64,000 nt of DNA from Symbiodinium sp. CCMP2592 (GCA_905221615.1 CAJNDT010005833.1:194001-258000); one strand, 5' to 3'; counted from the stretch's first letter, positions 25,710 through 36,259 are shown. Numbers and translations: made by a program. Notes: generated from the letters alone by a model not told the origin.

Positions 25710-27520
25710 TGAATTCTGCTGTGTTTCGCTAATCCACTACGGCAGTTTTGGGGATGTAGGTCTTCAATGGAAATGACTCGTAAAATCTGCAGACCAATTC
25801 TTTGAGAGTTCACTTTCTATGTTTCGGGGAGCATCAGCGCTCCGGGCTTCAAGCTTTCTGCAGGGAATCCTGTTTCGGGATCAAGTCAACGGGCTACACA
25901 GGTTCACATCTAATTCCGTTTCTAGGATGGTCTAAACATGACTAGGATGTATCACAGCAACAGTAAAGAATACATAACCGTGTGTAACGTAATTGTGTGT
26001 TGTCTGCATCATGAACTTTGAGGAAAATCCACAGAGAAGAGAGTATGCCTTCAAGTTTTGGCACCACAAAATTGTCATATACTAATATAACACACATGTT
26101 CCCATGAGCTACCCACACCTACCAAGTAAGCAGTTTCGATGCCCGCCCAAAGACGCGGATTCCTCAAAGTTACAACGCAGTAATCTCTCAGGGCAAACCT
26201 GGTGGTGGTATCACCCCGAAAAGGACTTGGAATACGTATTTCAGAAGCGTCCTGATGCCTTATACAACACCCTGATACCCCGTAAACCCTACAAGCCCAG
26301 AACCAGAAACGCCCCAAACTCTGTAACCAAAAAATGCGCAGAAACCTAAACCTTGCATCTTAAATCCTGAGCACCATAGTGGAAGATCCCTTCCGATCTT
26401 CCTGAAATCGAGCAGCGGTTCCAGAGGGTTCTTCATGGCGTCCCGGCACCTCGCACTGTCGATGCGTGATTGAGGGCTCTGGGTATAGGATTCAGGGTTC
26501 AGTCTTGACAGTTTGGGGTGTAGGGGGTACTGAGTGGTGTAGACCCTAAACCTCGGAGGGTTTAATCATACTGAAGACGTCTCGTGTGAGCGTGCTTTGG
26601 AACCGGTTTTCTTGGGAATGTGTTCCCAAGGACCTGTGAAGCCTCGAACCGGGATCCAGCTCAAAATTTTCTAGATCCTAAAAAGGATTCATGACCTAGG
26701 GGTGGGGTTTAGGTTGAGTGCTGTAGGATCTTAGGGTCCGTGGTTTCGATTTTGGGGTTTGGGGTTTCGGGAAACTCAATCAAAGACCTGCGCAAGACCC
26801 TCAGCATCTGAGCCGTCGGCAGACACACCTGGGATGTGAGGTCATACGTTGGGTCGCTTCGATTTGGGTTTAAGTTTAGGGTTCGGACTTCGGGGGTTTC
26901 GGGGTTTACGGTTTAAGGCTTAACGGTTTAGGGTTTAGGTTCAGGGGTTGATCAAGTTTGCATGTACCTAGCTTTCCATGTAGACAGTTGCTTGGAAAGA
27001 CGGGTAGCTGATATGAAGCCAGAGAAGCTGCGAGGAGAGAGGTGCTGTGAGGGGACCACACGAGAACGAACGCACAACATTAAATTTGTGGATGCCCAAA
27101 TCATACCCTAAGCCAGAAACCTCAAGGCCCTCAACGATGAACTGTTACCTGAACCAGCCGTAACCCGTTCATACACAAAACACCCGTTCTGACTCTTAAC
27201 GCACTTCGCTTAGAAAGTCAACAGATGCCTTGCACCCCGAATCGCAAGACGTAAACTCCGGAAGTTAAATCAGAAGCTCCAGAATTTAGGGGTCTGATGG
27301 GGTCGAGGTCTTAATGTACTACGGTTTGATAAGTTTAAGTCTCTAAAGTCTATCTCCAGGCTCTTGTGGTATAAGGATGTATAAGTGCTATGATTCGACC
27401 TTGTGTAGAAAGTGCCAGACAGCGCGAGACCCGTTGCCAGAGTTATAACCGCACATCACATCAAAGTACGACTCAACCTGTGGGAGTACTGGCCTCTCTG
27501 GGCAGGTCTATTTATACCAT
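25710..27520. other. Stretch without a supportable gene
   Basis: Mostly unique sequence with G-rich telomere-like patches at 26480-26960. No hairpin element or exon-like block with a splice pair was found. Confidence 0.5.
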
Positions 27521-27522
27521 AC

Positions 27523-27625
27523 CGTGGATGGTGTAAATCCTGCATTACCTTAGTGACTCCCCTAGACCATGGGAATTATGGTATCTTCCTGATTATGGGT
27601 AATGCAGGATGTCTATCGTCAACCG
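27523..27625. repeat. Hairpin element, family A (copy A3, loop inverted)
   Basis: It has the A arms (GTGTAAATCCTGCATTACC and complement), but the loop reads as the reverse complement of other copies (CCATGGGAATTATGG, then ATTATGGG). This copy therefore sits in the opposite orientation. Confidence 0.8.
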
Positions 27626-27784
27626 TACAAGCCTGAAGCCTCAACCCCTAAGGTCGTCTCAAAAAGGACCTACTCTGGAGCCTCTGGGTATGCCCCAGAA
27701 GTAGAACCCCGGAAACTGCGGTCCGGACTTGAAAAACCGTCAGACTTTTGCCGTGAAAGCTTGAAGAATCTGGAATACACATGG

Positions 27785-27878
27785 GAAGTTGTCAAGACTA
27801 AGGTCCCTTTTTGGGTACCCTCAATAATCTAGGTGCCGTCTTTGAATAGGGGCCCAAAAAAGGGACCATGATTTTGAC
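27785..27878. repeat. Hairpin element, family E (copy E1)
   Basis: GTTGTCAAGACTAAGGTCCC at the left and GGGACCATGATTTTGAC at the right; inner TTTTTGGGTACCC/GGGCCCAAAAAA stem. A telomere-like array begins at the next base. Confidence 0.8.
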
Positions 27879-27954
27879 CTAAACCCTAAACCCTAAACCC
27901 TAAGCCCTAAACCCTAAACCCTAAGCCCTAAACCCTAAACCCTAAACCCTAAAC
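27879..27954. repeat. Interstitial telomere-like array (CCCTAAA)n
   Basis: About eleven heptamers, mostly perfect AAACCCT with AAGCCCT variants. It directly abuts hairpin E1. It is internal, so it is not a chromosome end in this window. Confidence 0.95.
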
Positions 27955-28035
27955 CATATGCCTAGCTTTGCACCGCCAAACTTTAGCCCCTGGGCCTGAC
28001 CCCTCAAACTGAAATGCTGAACTTCAACGAGGCCC

Positions 28036-28129
28036 TACCACTATGGGCTATTAGACCTTAAGGGTACCTTAATCTACCCTTAATAGGGTCCTAATAGGGA
28101 TCTTTAGGGTCTAATAGCCCATAGTGGTA
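28036..28129. repeat. Hairpin element, single copy J
   Basis: TACCACTATGGGCTATTAGACC and its exact complement form 22-bp perfect arms round a loop of CCTTAATAGGG-type sequence. Only this copy was seen. The next hairpin (I1) starts two bases later. Confidence 0.9.
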
Positions 28130-28130
28130 A

Positions 28131-28241
28131 TTGTCGGGTATCATGGGGAACTAAAGGTTAACCTTTTTGGTTATACAGGGGTTATATAGGGGATTATACT
28201 ACCCAAAAAATGGTTAAAGGTTACCTACTCTACTACTAGGT
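28131..28241. repeat. Hairpin element, family I (copy I1)
   Basis: GGGGAACTAAAGGTTAACC at the left pairs with GGTTAAAGGTTACC-type sequence at the right across GGTTATACAGGGGTTATATA. It shares its TCTACTACTAGG end with I2. Confidence 0.75.
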
Positions 28242-28249
28242 CATATCCT

Positions 28250-28690
28250 AAACTCAAAGCGAGAAACCCTCCACCTTGAACCCCAAAGCTCTGAACCGAA
28301 AACCTGAAACCCTAAGCCACCAGCCCTCAAGTCCAAACGTCACACTACATCAGCCGTGCGACGTCGACGAGTCGCCTGAGGTGCTTTTGTAGGCGGAACG
28401 TTGAGGATTCATATGAAACGGTGTGTAGAAGCTTGTGCTTTTGCGTGTGCTAGGGTTTTAGGATTTTGACTAAGGTTTCAGGTGTCGAATTCGAGATGTA
28501 AGGTCCCTGCATTTCGGATTCAGGGGTTCGGGCCCAAGCCTTTTGTGGACAACCGTCCTTTCGAAAGAGCGGGACTTGGGTTCCATCTCATGTAGTCTGG
28601 TGAAGATTACGAATGACAGCTGAGGGCTGACGGGTTTAATCCACGGTTTTACGCTTGAGCATTCCTGACATACAGCTAGAAACGTCTATA
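28250..28690. other. Stretch without a supportable gene
   Basis: CCCTAAACC-like text to about 28330, then unique sequence with a few G-rich telomere-like words. No exon-like block or hairpin was found. Confidence 0.45.
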
Positions 28691-28695
28691 GTGTC

Positions 28696-28805
28696 TACAG
28701 TAAAGGGAACTCCGGAAAGTTGGAATATGGATTAATGGAAGGACCCCATAATTTACCTTAAAGGGGTTACGATAATGATATTCCAACTTTCTGGCTTCTA
28801 CTGTA
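28696..28805. repeat. Hairpin element, single copy K
   Basis: TACAGTA...GGAAAGTTGGAATAT at the left and ATATTCCAACTTTC...TACTGTA at the right; loop with CCCCATAATTTACC. No second copy was found. Confidence 0.85.
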
Positions 28806-29110
28806 AGGCTAAGGGCAGTTCGAGGTTCACGGCAAGGCACTGCTTGAAGGACAAAGGGAGTCAGCAGGCGAGTTATAACTACCCCATTGGGGCTACAAGT
28901 AGCTGTAATGCAACTACACGTACCTTCCAACCCGAGTTACCAGGTCCAATGATCATTTAAGTACAAACCCTAAACCCTGAAACAATCGAGCCCTAAAGAA
29001 CCCCTCAAGAGCCCCAAACCCTAAATCCACTGTAGAAGCCTCCTGGGTCCCTTTTCTAAGAGCCTTGTTAGCTAGGAAGCTTCCTTTGAGGGTTCGAGAG
29101 GGTTTAGGGA

Positions 29111-29183
29111 TTAGGGTATTTATAAGTGGGGTTGCAATTAGGGTAACTATACTTAAAAACCATATTAGGGGACTTGCAACCCC
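29111..29183. repeat. Hairpin element, family H-like (copy H4)
   Basis: TTATAAGTGGGGTTGCAATT against TAGGGGACTTGCAACCCC. It is weakly related to family H by the TATAAGTNGGG core. Confidence 0.55.
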
Positions 29184-29274
29184 AAGCCCCTTTTTCGGGA
29201 GGGTTTGGGAGCTTTGGGAGTTGCCGGCTGTAGGCCTCCTCGGCCTCGGCGCGTCGAAACGGCCAGCTTGGTTC

Positions 29275-29321
29275 AGGGTTTAGGGCTAAGGGGTTTAGGG
29301 TTTAGGGTTTAGGGTTTAGGG
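29275..29321. repeat. Interstitial telomere-like array (TTTAGGG)n
   Basis: Four to five near-perfect TTTAGGG heptamers, G-rich on the plus strand, opposite to 27879-27954. Confidence 0.9.
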
Positions 29322-29604
29322 ATCCGAAACCCTACCGTTTTAAGGGTTCTACCCTCTAATTAAGGGGTCATAACCTACTATTTTGTAGGGTTTGGAGTCA
29401 CAGGAAGGGGTTTAGGGGTCTAGAGCTTTATAGCGTTTAGGACTGAGGGTTTAAGGTTCAGGGTTTAGGGCTTTAGTACAAGAGCTTGACGTTTTACGGT
29501 TTAAGGCTTTTGCAACTGGGGTTTAGAGTGCAGGGTTTAGGGTTTTAGTAGCTGGATTTGGGGTTCAGGGCTTAGGGCTCTAGTACCCGGGGTTTGTATG
29601 TCCA

Positions 29605-29622
29605 CATATGTATAACAATATA

Positions 29623-29694
<72 letters not shown>

Positions 29695-29735
29695 GGTGTG
29701 TATATATTTCTCTACATAAATAGATACATGTATGA
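29605..29735. repeat. TA microsatellite
   Basis: Long (TA)n with ATAC interruptions. Overlapping Ile/Tyr-rich frames are artefacts. Confidence 0.95.
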
Positions 29736-29739
29736 ATAC

Positions 29740-30185
29740 GCATACTTCTTGAAACACATGCGTATACTGATCAGATACCTGGGTCGGTACATCCTGTGAA
29801 GCCAAGTTTCAGCCGTCGGTTTGGCGGAGGATCCTCATCAGTGTCGTCGTCGCTGTCCGGTGACCTTCAGGCTTGCAGGTTTACAGCGCTGAGTTCAAGA
29901 TCGGCTGTTGCGGCCTACGGCTTAGGGGGGCTGGGGGGGAACAAAGGCTTTGGGTGGGTCGTCCCAACCTTGGATTCGAAACCCGAAATTAAAATGGCAA
30001 AACGTTAACTAAGTTCAGAATTTGCCATTAACTGAGCTGTCACATGTCAGTCATACAAAGTCGCGGGAGCGAGCTCACAACCAGCACGAAATTCAGAACC
30101 CTTGAGCGCCAGACCCGAATCCCTTCAACCCGAAGCGTTAGATCCTCGAGGCCCCAAGATCTAAACCTACAAAACCGAGTTGAGT
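29740..30185. other. Stretch without a supportable gene
   Basis: Unique sequence with moderate GC. The open frame at 29796-30008 (plus) and an overlapping pair at 30040-30252 have no splice support. Confidence 0.4.
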
Positions 30186-30187
30186 CT

Positions 30188-30277
30188 ACCCAGAGGCCCC
30201 AAAGTAGTTCTTTTTCGGGATTACCTTCTACGATTTTTATATGAGCCCCCAAAAGGAACTACTTTGGGGTCTTAGGT
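30188..30277. repeat. Hairpin element, family C (copy C2)
   Basis: ACCCAGAGGCCCCAAAGTAG and its complement, inner TTCTTTTTCGGG/CCCCCAAAAGGAA. Its right end runs straight into hairpin H2. Confidence 0.85.
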
Positions 30278-30367
30278 TATAATTACGGTAACTTTACTTA
30301 TAATTACTTATAACCCTAATTAAGGTACTTATAACCCTACTTACTAAGTCCCATGATCCTCCAAGTA
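30278..30367. repeat. Hairpin element, family H (copy H2, left arm truncated)
   Basis: The right arm CTTACTAAGTCCCATGATCC matches H1, but the left arm is missing where the element meets C2. The loop keeps the repeated ACTTATAACCCTA words. Confidence 0.7.
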
Positions 30368-30469
30368 CACAGCCGAGCGACACTTGCTGCCGCCCTGGTG
30401 TGGCGACTTGGCCTCGAGAAAGTCAAGGACACAAAGAGTCTACTTGGAGAGGCCTCTGCTATAGTGATA

Positions 30470-30570
30470 CGGTTGATGATATAAATCCCGCATTACCCAT
30501 AGTAAGGAATATACTATAATTCCCATTGTTTAGGGTCCTTAAGGTAATGCAGGATTTATATCGTCCGCCG
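30470..30570. repeat. Hairpin element, family A (copy A4)
   Basis: CGGTTGATGATATAAATCCC at the left; the right arm ends TATCGTCCGCCG, with four changes from the consensus. Confidence 0.85.
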
Positions 30571-30823
30571 CATGCCTTGTTATAGCTGTTGAGTCCCATG
30601 GCGCTTTAGGTAGCATGCAGGGTGGTTCGGGACATGTGATGTGGGCCATGGCTCTCTGGATACGTCAAGCGAAACCAGTGTAAAGGGCGCAACTGAGCAA
30701 ATGACGATATGCCTACTTGTATATGCGTGTTCGTTTCGTCCCATGCCTCATTAAGAGTTTTCCACCTGACGAATGGCTGGCCATGTACTCAGGCACACAT
30801 GTTTCTTATTATCTTTGGTTAGG

Positions 30824-31260
30824 CCGCCGCTGCTGCTGCTGCTCCTGCTCCTGCTCCTGCTCCTGCTGCTGCTGCTGCTACTACTACTACTACTACTACG
30901 ACTATTGATGATAATACTGCTAAAACACATACAACTACTAATACTAGAAATACTACGAATACTAATACCAACGCTAATCCCAATCCTCATCCTCATCCTA
31001 GATCTCATGTTAATACAACTAGTACAAATATACGAAAATACTAATCAGTGACACCAATAATAAGAATAGTATGACTAACCTCATGATACAAACAATACAA
31101 ATAGTCATTCTGGCCCTAGTGATAAAATAGCAACCATAACAATACCAATAGCAGTAGTACGTGCCAATCAATGCAATAATGATTACACTGATGGTAATGA
31201 CAATGATGATAGTACTAGCAACTATAACAATGGTACTAACATTGCTGCTATTGATCTAAT
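30824..31260. repeat. Trinucleotide tract grading from CTG/CTC to CTA/AAT
   Basis: A core of (CTG)n(CTCCTG)n(CTG)n(CTA)n at 30824-30902 decays rightward into AAT/ACT/AAC-rich triplets up to hairpin F1. It reads as poly-Ser/Arg or poly-Leu in different frames, but no exon boundary is seen. Confidence 0.9.
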
Positions 31261-31367
31261 GTAGGAACCTGATCGAGAAACCTTGGGCTTGTATTAGGGC
31301 CCTTTATATGAAACCCTACTATTTTAGGGTTATAGTCCCAGGGATTCTTAATCAGTTACCTACGTTA
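31257..31367. repeat. Hairpin element, family F (copy F1)
   Basis: TAATGTAGGAACCTGATCGA at the left and TTCTTAATCAGTTACCTACG at the right, with TATGAAACCCTACTATTTTAG in the loop. Confidence 0.85.
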
Positions 31368-31688
31368 AGCACTACAGATTCTGGATTTTCACACGCAGTC
31401 TTCGTGAAGCCAAGGTGCCGGATTGCGACCTGGAGCCACCGGAGCGGCGAAGTGGGAGCTAACTTTTCAGGGTTGAAGGTATAGGCTTTAGGGTTTAGCG
31501 GGCTTTGGGGCTTCAGGGGTTTAGGAATGAGGGTTTAGCGTTTAGGGCTTAGGGTTAGGGTTTAGGGTTTACAGGGTTCCCTGAGGATGTATAGAGTATA
31601 GACGTACAGGAATTAGGGCTTGGGATTGGGGATTGCGGCTTAGGAGTCAGAATTTGGGGACTAAAGAAGAGATTGGATCTCAGGGTTT

Positions 31689-31780
31689 ACCCAGAGGCCC
31701 CAAAGTAGTTCCTTTTTGGGATACCCTTATAGGATTCTATATATGAACCCCAAAAAGGAACTACTTTGGGGCCTTAGGGT
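31689..31780. repeat. Hairpin element, family C (copy C3)
   Basis: Near-consensus C: CCAGAGGCCCCAAAGTAG arms, loop TTATAGGATTCTATATATG. Confidence 0.9.
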
Positions 31781-32054
31781 AATTTGAGGGGGTATTCAGG
31801 GCTTTGCGGATGTGGGTTTCGGACTTGGGGTTACTGGCTTTCACGTTCAAGGTTTTGGTGGTACTGAGAACTCCCGAGTGTCTTAAGTACGGCTTGTTCA
31901 TGGGCTTAGGCAAGCTCTTCTACAGGTTGTGCATTTTGTAACTATATAACAAGAAAGACTACAAATCACAGGAGGCATACCGAAAAACCTTGCAGAGCAG
32001 CCCTACATGGCGACACCCCCTCTTCACCGAAGTTGGGCTGATGCAACATGGCTC

Positions 32055-32103
32055 CACTCACCCTAAACCCTATAAACCCTAAACCCCTAAACCCTAAACC
32101 CTG
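32055..32103. repeat. Interstitial telomere-like array (CCCTAAA)n
   Basis: Six to seven units with TATAAACC and CCCCTAAA variants. Confidence 0.85.
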
Positions 32104-32160
32104 ATTCACAGTGTCTTGGCCCGATCTGCGCAGAAGACGACTGGGCCCTGAAGATGCCTG

Positions 32161-32261
32161 CGGTTGATGATATAAATCCTGCATTACCCATAATAAGGAA
32201 TATACCATGATTCCCATAGTTTAGGGTCCTTAAGGTAATGCAGGATTTGTATCATCAACCG
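32161..32261. repeat. Hairpin element, family A (copy A5, near consensus)
   Basis: CGGTTGATGATATAAATCCT and its complement at the ends with one mismatch. The best-preserved A copy, useful as the family reference. Confidence 0.92.
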
Positions 32262-32270
32262 TAGTTCATG

Positions 32271-32424
32271 GTTGGGATAGGATTAAAGATTCAAGCTGTT
32301 ATTCCTTATTGGGTTTAAGTACCCGAAAAAAGGGATAGGATTAAACAATTCGATTCTTTAATTCCTTATTGGATTTAAGTACCCATAAAGATGCAAAATG
32401 TTACCCAACTATTAACTATGACAA
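32271..32424. repeat. Family L repeat (copy L1, internally duplicated)
   Basis: Two tandem halves each contain TTATTGGGTTTAAGTACCC or TTATTGGATTTAAGTACCC. The second copy (L2, 34126-34212) has one half. Confidence 0.7.
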
Positions 32425-32482
32425 AGATGCAGTCGAAACCCCAGTTCAATTGACACCGCTTGGGGCTTAGCACAGGGTTGAG

Positions 32483-32602
32483 GTGCTGCCCCCTAAACCT
32501 TAACCCTAGACCATAAACCCTATAACCCTAAACCCCTAAACGCTAAACCCTATAACCCTAAACCCCTAAACCCCTAAAACCCTAAACCCTGAAAACCCAC
32601 AA
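32483..32602. repeat. Interstitial telomere-like array (CCCTAAA)n, degenerate
   Basis: CCCTAAAC with ATAACCC and CCCCTAAA variants over about 120 bp, followed after 100 bp by a G-rich array in opposite orientation. Confidence 0.85.
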
Positions 32603-32665
32603 ACGGCCCGTTTTATCCTGACAAAAGAAAACCCCTGGCTCTTGCCGAGATGCTCCGATTGAAGC

Positions 32666-32696
32666 TGCTGCCGCTGGCCCGGCATGGGAGCCATAC
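32666..32696 (-). CDS. Q/P exon Q1
   Basis: GTAGAG| then 31 nt coding MAPMPGQRQ, then CA|GCTTC. It is the leftmost clear member, set between two telomere-like arrays of opposite orientation. Confidence 0.35.
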
Positions 32697-32703
32697 CTCT
32701 ACA

Positions 32704-32990
32704 GTTTAGGGTTCATTTAGGGTTTAGGGTTATTGATTTTTGGTTTTAGGGTTTAGGGCTTAGGGTTATTATTTTTTTGCTTTAGGGTTAAGGGCTTAGG
32801 GATACTATTTTCTTGTTTTAGAGTTTAAGGGCTTAGGGTTATTTTTTCTGGTTTAGGGCTTAGGGCTGATATTTTTTTGTTTTAGGGCTTAAGGATAAGG
32901 GTTTAGGGTTAAGGGTTTTTTGGGTTTGGGGTTCAGGGTTCTTAAGGGGTTTAGGGTTTAGGATTTAGGGTGTAGGCTTTAGGGGTGTAT
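32704..32990. repeat. Interstitial telomere-like array (TTTAGGG)n, degenerate
   Basis: G-rich strand on plus: TTTAGGG with TTATT, TTTTTGG and CTTAGGG interruptions over nearly 290 bp. Confidence 0.85.
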
Positions 32991-33410
32991 GGGATGAGGC
33001 TTTAAGATGTAAGGAAGGCTTTAGGGTAAATAGGGGCTTCTTCCCGAAGATCTCTCAGCGGTCTCAGGTGTAGGGAAAATAGCTGCAGCTGCAGGTTGGT
33101 TTCTTGCATTCATGGTTCCCTTAAGGGTCCCTTTCAGGGCTCCTTTAAGGAGTCCATCCCGGGCTCCTCTTTGGGGTTGTCTAGGGGCTTCCGAAGGTTT
33201 TTTGCAAGGGGGTTGGGGCTTAGGATAGCTCGGTTTTCCAGGGTTTCCGAAGCCGAAAGCCCTACACCCAAAAACATTACACCCTAACCCACAAAGCCTC
33301 GGCCTCAGCCTTGCCTTTTGACAACCTGACTCAATTAGGGCCCCTAATCGAAACCATATCGTAATCGAAAGAAACCATATCCTAGATTAGGGTCCCTCAT
33401 CGAATCCATA
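32991..33410. other. Stretch without a supportable gene
   Basis: G-rich telomere-like tail, then unique sequence. An inverted pair ACCATATC...GGTATCG-like near 33340-33390 is too short to call. Confidence 0.4.
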
Positions 33411-33411
33411 T

Positions 33412-33514
33412 TTGGATGGTTGTCAAAATTATGGTCCCTTTTTGGGTCCCTGCTACAGTACGGCACCTATTATGGTACCCAGAAAGGGGCCCTAATTTTT
33501 GGAAACTCCCATAT
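33412..33514. repeat. Chimeric hairpin: family E left arm, family B right arm
   Basis: The left end TGGATGGTTGTCAAAATTATGG is E; the right end TTTTTGGAAACTCCCATAT is B. The middle TACGGCACCTATTATGGTACC is E-like. The two halves no longer pair at the termini. Confidence 0.8.
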
Positions 33515-34120
33515 CGTGCTCTTCTCGAAACCAATCGATCCGGCCCGAAAGCTCTCTTGGAAGCAGAGATGACCCGAAACTCTCCCCAAACTCCCGTACC
33601 CGAGGGTGAAAGGAGGGACCCCAAATAAGGACCCCTAGGCATATTCCCTTAATATAGCTATTATATCCCCATTATATAGCCCAAAATAGGGTAGGGGTCC
33701 CCTTTGAGGCTCCCTCCTTTTCCCCTTTGACCGTAAGCACAACTACCCCTAAGGAAGCCTTAGAAACTTTCAGGAACTACGTATAGGGAACACTCCAGGG
33801 AAGCCTTCAGGGGACCTCATGCAATCAGGTTCGGGGTTCTCGTGCGGGCTTCAGGTTTGGGGCTTGGGGCTTGGAGCTTAGGATTAATTTAGGTTTGGGC
33901 TCTACCGGGTTTAGCTCACGGTTTAGGGCTCAAGGTATTGGCATAGTTGCCCCGCCCCATCTGGAACAACGCCCTCAAACCACTCATCCACTATGAACCC
34001 TGGTGATGCTGCTGGTTCTGGCGCTGGGTGTTTCGCTATGTACTGACGGTGCTGATGAGCTGCCATTGGAGCGATCGTCGCGGGCGGGACCCCAGTTTGC
34101 GATATGCGTGACACTCTCCT
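33515..34120. other. Stretch without a supportable gene
   Basis: Unique sequence with some telomere-like text near 33840-33940. No splice-supported exon or hairpin was seen. Confidence 0.4.
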
Positions 34121-34125
34121 GGTTC

Positions 34126-34212
34126 ATGGTTGGGACAAGGTCAAAAATCTATTTTTTATTCGTTATTGGGTTTAAGTACCCTTAAAAATGTAAAACTTTG
34201 CCCAACTATGAC
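34126..34212. repeat. Family L repeat (copy L2)
   Basis: GGTTGGGACAAGG...TTATTGGGTTTAAGTACCC...TTTGCCCAACTATGACAAAG, matching L1. Confidence 0.7.
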
Positions 34213-34478
34213 AAAGTCTCGACTCCTTCGCGGCAGTCCCTGCTCCCCAGAGAGTTTCGGACAGAGCCTCGGCTCCGATCGATGGATAATCACAAAAACG
34301 GATGGGCTACGACTCTATTCCAACTGTGCCAGACCTTTTAGATACTGGGATCAACCCATCCTCGAAGTCCTGAACACACAAGCTTCGGCCCTGCGCGGCG
34401 CCTTTTCCCCCAAAAGCCAGAAACCTTTCACCTTCCAATCTTCCAGTGTCCTCAACCCAAAACGAAGTTCGCCAGTGA

Positions 34479-34579
34479 TATAGGGGCCTTCACAATTAGA
34501 ATAGGGTTTCGGGGCCCATTATACCATACTTATAATAAGGAACCCCATAACAGTATTGGTATCTATTTCGGGCCCTAAA
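34479..34579. repeat. Hairpin element, family D (copy D3)
   Basis: TATAGGGGCCTTCACAATTAG at the left, TATTTCGGGCCCTAA at the right, GGGGCCCATTATACCA inside. Confidence 0.8.
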
Positions 34580-34687
34580 GCATCACCTTAACAGTTGTAA
34601 TGCCAGCCTGTTCCTAGTCTTCAAACAAACTCCCCCCAAGAGGTGCAAGGATACCATAGCAAACCTACGGGCCGGATCCTGCCTATT

Positions 34688-34779
34688 ACCCTAAGGCCCA
34701 AAGTAGTTCCTTTTGGGGGTTCATATATAGAATCCTATAAGGTAGTCCCAAACAGGAACTACTGTGGGGCCCCTGGGTA
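34688..34779. repeat. Hairp. element, family C (copy C4, loop inverted)
   Basis: ACCCTAAGGCCCAAAGTAG and TACTGTGGGGCCCCTGGGT arms; the loop reads TTCATATATAGAATCCTATAA, the reverse of C3, so its orientation is opposite. Confidence 0.85.
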
Positions 34780-34858
34780 CCCAAAGCCAACAAAAATAGA
34801 AATCGTACAAACCTTTGAACCAGGATCCTTTACACACACCTCGCCAAGACAAGCCAAG

Positions 34859-35177
34859 ATACCTGGCTTTGCAACCGGCCTGAATCATTTAGCAGCTTCA
34901 GAAGACGAGGGCGCTGTTTCGAGTTCCCTACGTTTATTTTTAACGCCTTTAACGCTTCAACACGCGTAGAGACGGGAACCTCTGACACAATTGACGGAAC
35001 ACATCGGACCTTCTGCTCAGGCAGGTTCTGGGGCTTCGGGTTTTCAGGGTTTTTGTTCTTGCCCAAGAAGGGAGGATCCATCGAGTTTTGCTTGCGGGAC
35101 GGTATGGTTCGCTTTAGTATTCTTCTTTTCTCGGAGAGAGAGGGGCATAGGCCCCGAAGTTTCAGGTTTGGGTTCAA
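34859..35177 (-). other. Possible coding block ending at a GT donor
   Basis: A minus-strand open block has a Lys/Asn/Pro-rich part (KNKNPENPKPQNLPEQK) and a helix-prone part (RVEALKALKINVGN), ending at AGCCAG|GTATCT. In another frame its last 17 nt read PVAKPG and would fit a CAQPG-type exon between Q2 and Q1. The two readings exclude each other. Confidence 0.25.
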
Positions 35178-35461
35178 AATTTGTGTGACGTTGGGGTCGG
35201 TGCTATGGTGTTAAACCTGCTATGAACACCAAGAAAATTGCTTGGCCCGTAAGATTCCGGCTGATGAATTCGGAAATTGTATAAGGGCCTGTCTAGACAA
35301 ACTTACCGAATGCACAGGAACCTTGGAAAGTACACGACTCACATGAACAAACTTATTAGTACCCTGACAATCATCCCCACAACCTGCCTGCTAACCTCGT
35401 ATGCTTAGACTACCTACAGGAAAGAAGCGTCCAAGCAAGAGTGCTGCACAGCTTCGGAGGC

Positions 35462-35507
35462 TGCTGACACGGCTGCTGAAAAGGCTGCGCCGCTGATGCG
35501 GAGCTCC
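35462..35507 (-). CDS. Q/P exon Q2
   Basis: GTTAG| then GG and an open frame coding SSASAAQPFQQPCQ, ending CA|GCAG. The leading GG still gives Gly after a phase-1 G. Confidence 0.4.
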
Positions 35508-35888
35508 CTAACGTCGCAAAAAAAGGAGCATTGAACATGTAAGCAGGTTCACAATTTAGAGCCAGGGTTCAAGACCGAGGGGATGTGAAGGCTGGGGCGG
35601 AATACCGTGTGCTACCATCAATGGAGGGACCTCTGGGGAAAAGACCACAAGATGCGTGTAAGAAATTGGTGGTTTAACATTGCTACCTTTTGCGCTTGTG
35701 CATTTCGAGCAACAAAGATCCGAAACCTGCCCAATGGCCCGAAACCTGCCTGCCCAATCGAGACGTGCAGCAAATGCTTGACAAACCTACAATGAACCCG
35801 CATCAAGGACAAGCTTTGCCCGAGTCATCATTCGTCCGTACAGCGTGGAATCCTGAGGCCCAATTGGGGCAAACAGATCCGCGGTGGC

Positions 35889-35902
35889 CTAGTTGCGCAC
35901 AC
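35889..35902 (-). CDS. CAQPG-type micro-exon (between Q3 and Q2)
   Basis: ACCGAG|, 14 nt coding CAQL plus G, |GCCACC. The Pro codon is changed to Leu (CTA). Confidence 0.4.
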
Positions 35903-35973
35903 CTCGGTGACACCAGTTGGTGTGGACAGGCAAGGCTGTAATCAGGAGAGGTGCATGCAAGGTTCATTCGTAC

Positions 35974-36081
35974 TATAGGGGCCTTAATAATTGATTAGAA
36001 TAGGGGTTTGGGGCCCATTATACTGTAATTTTAACAAGGAGCCCTCAGAATAGTATTGTTAATTATCTATAGGCCCCTATA
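35974..36081. repeat. Hairpin element, family D (copy D4)
   Basis: TATAGGGGCCTTAATAATTG and the complementary AATTATCTATAGGCCCCTATA. One of the better D copies. Confidence 0.9.
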
Positions 36082-36151
36082 CTACACAAAACGTGGTCCA
36101 ACAAAAGCCGACCTTCGCTCAAAATACTCACAGCCTACGAACCGATTTGGA

Positions 36152-36259
36152 TAATGTAGGAACCTGATTAAGAAACCTTGGGCCTTGATTAAGCTATATG
36201 AATCCTACTACTATTTTGGGGTTATAGGCCCAGGTTTTCTTAATCAGGTTCCTACATTA
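36152..36259. repeat. Hairpin element, family F (copy F2)
   Basis: TAATGTAGGAACCTGATTAAG and its exact complement form 21-bp arms; loop TATGAATCCTACTACTATTTTG. Confidence 0.92.

Noticed and set aside
27879..27954. Perfect CCCTAAA array as a chromosome end
   Set aside because: Ordinary sequence with exons and hairpins continues on both sides and arrays occur in both orientations, so these are interstitial.
34859..34875. A 17-nt PVAKPG micro-exon between Q2 and Q1
   Set aside because: It fits phase and flanks, but a longer open block (to 35177) ends at the same GT and is at least as likely, so it is not listed as an exon.
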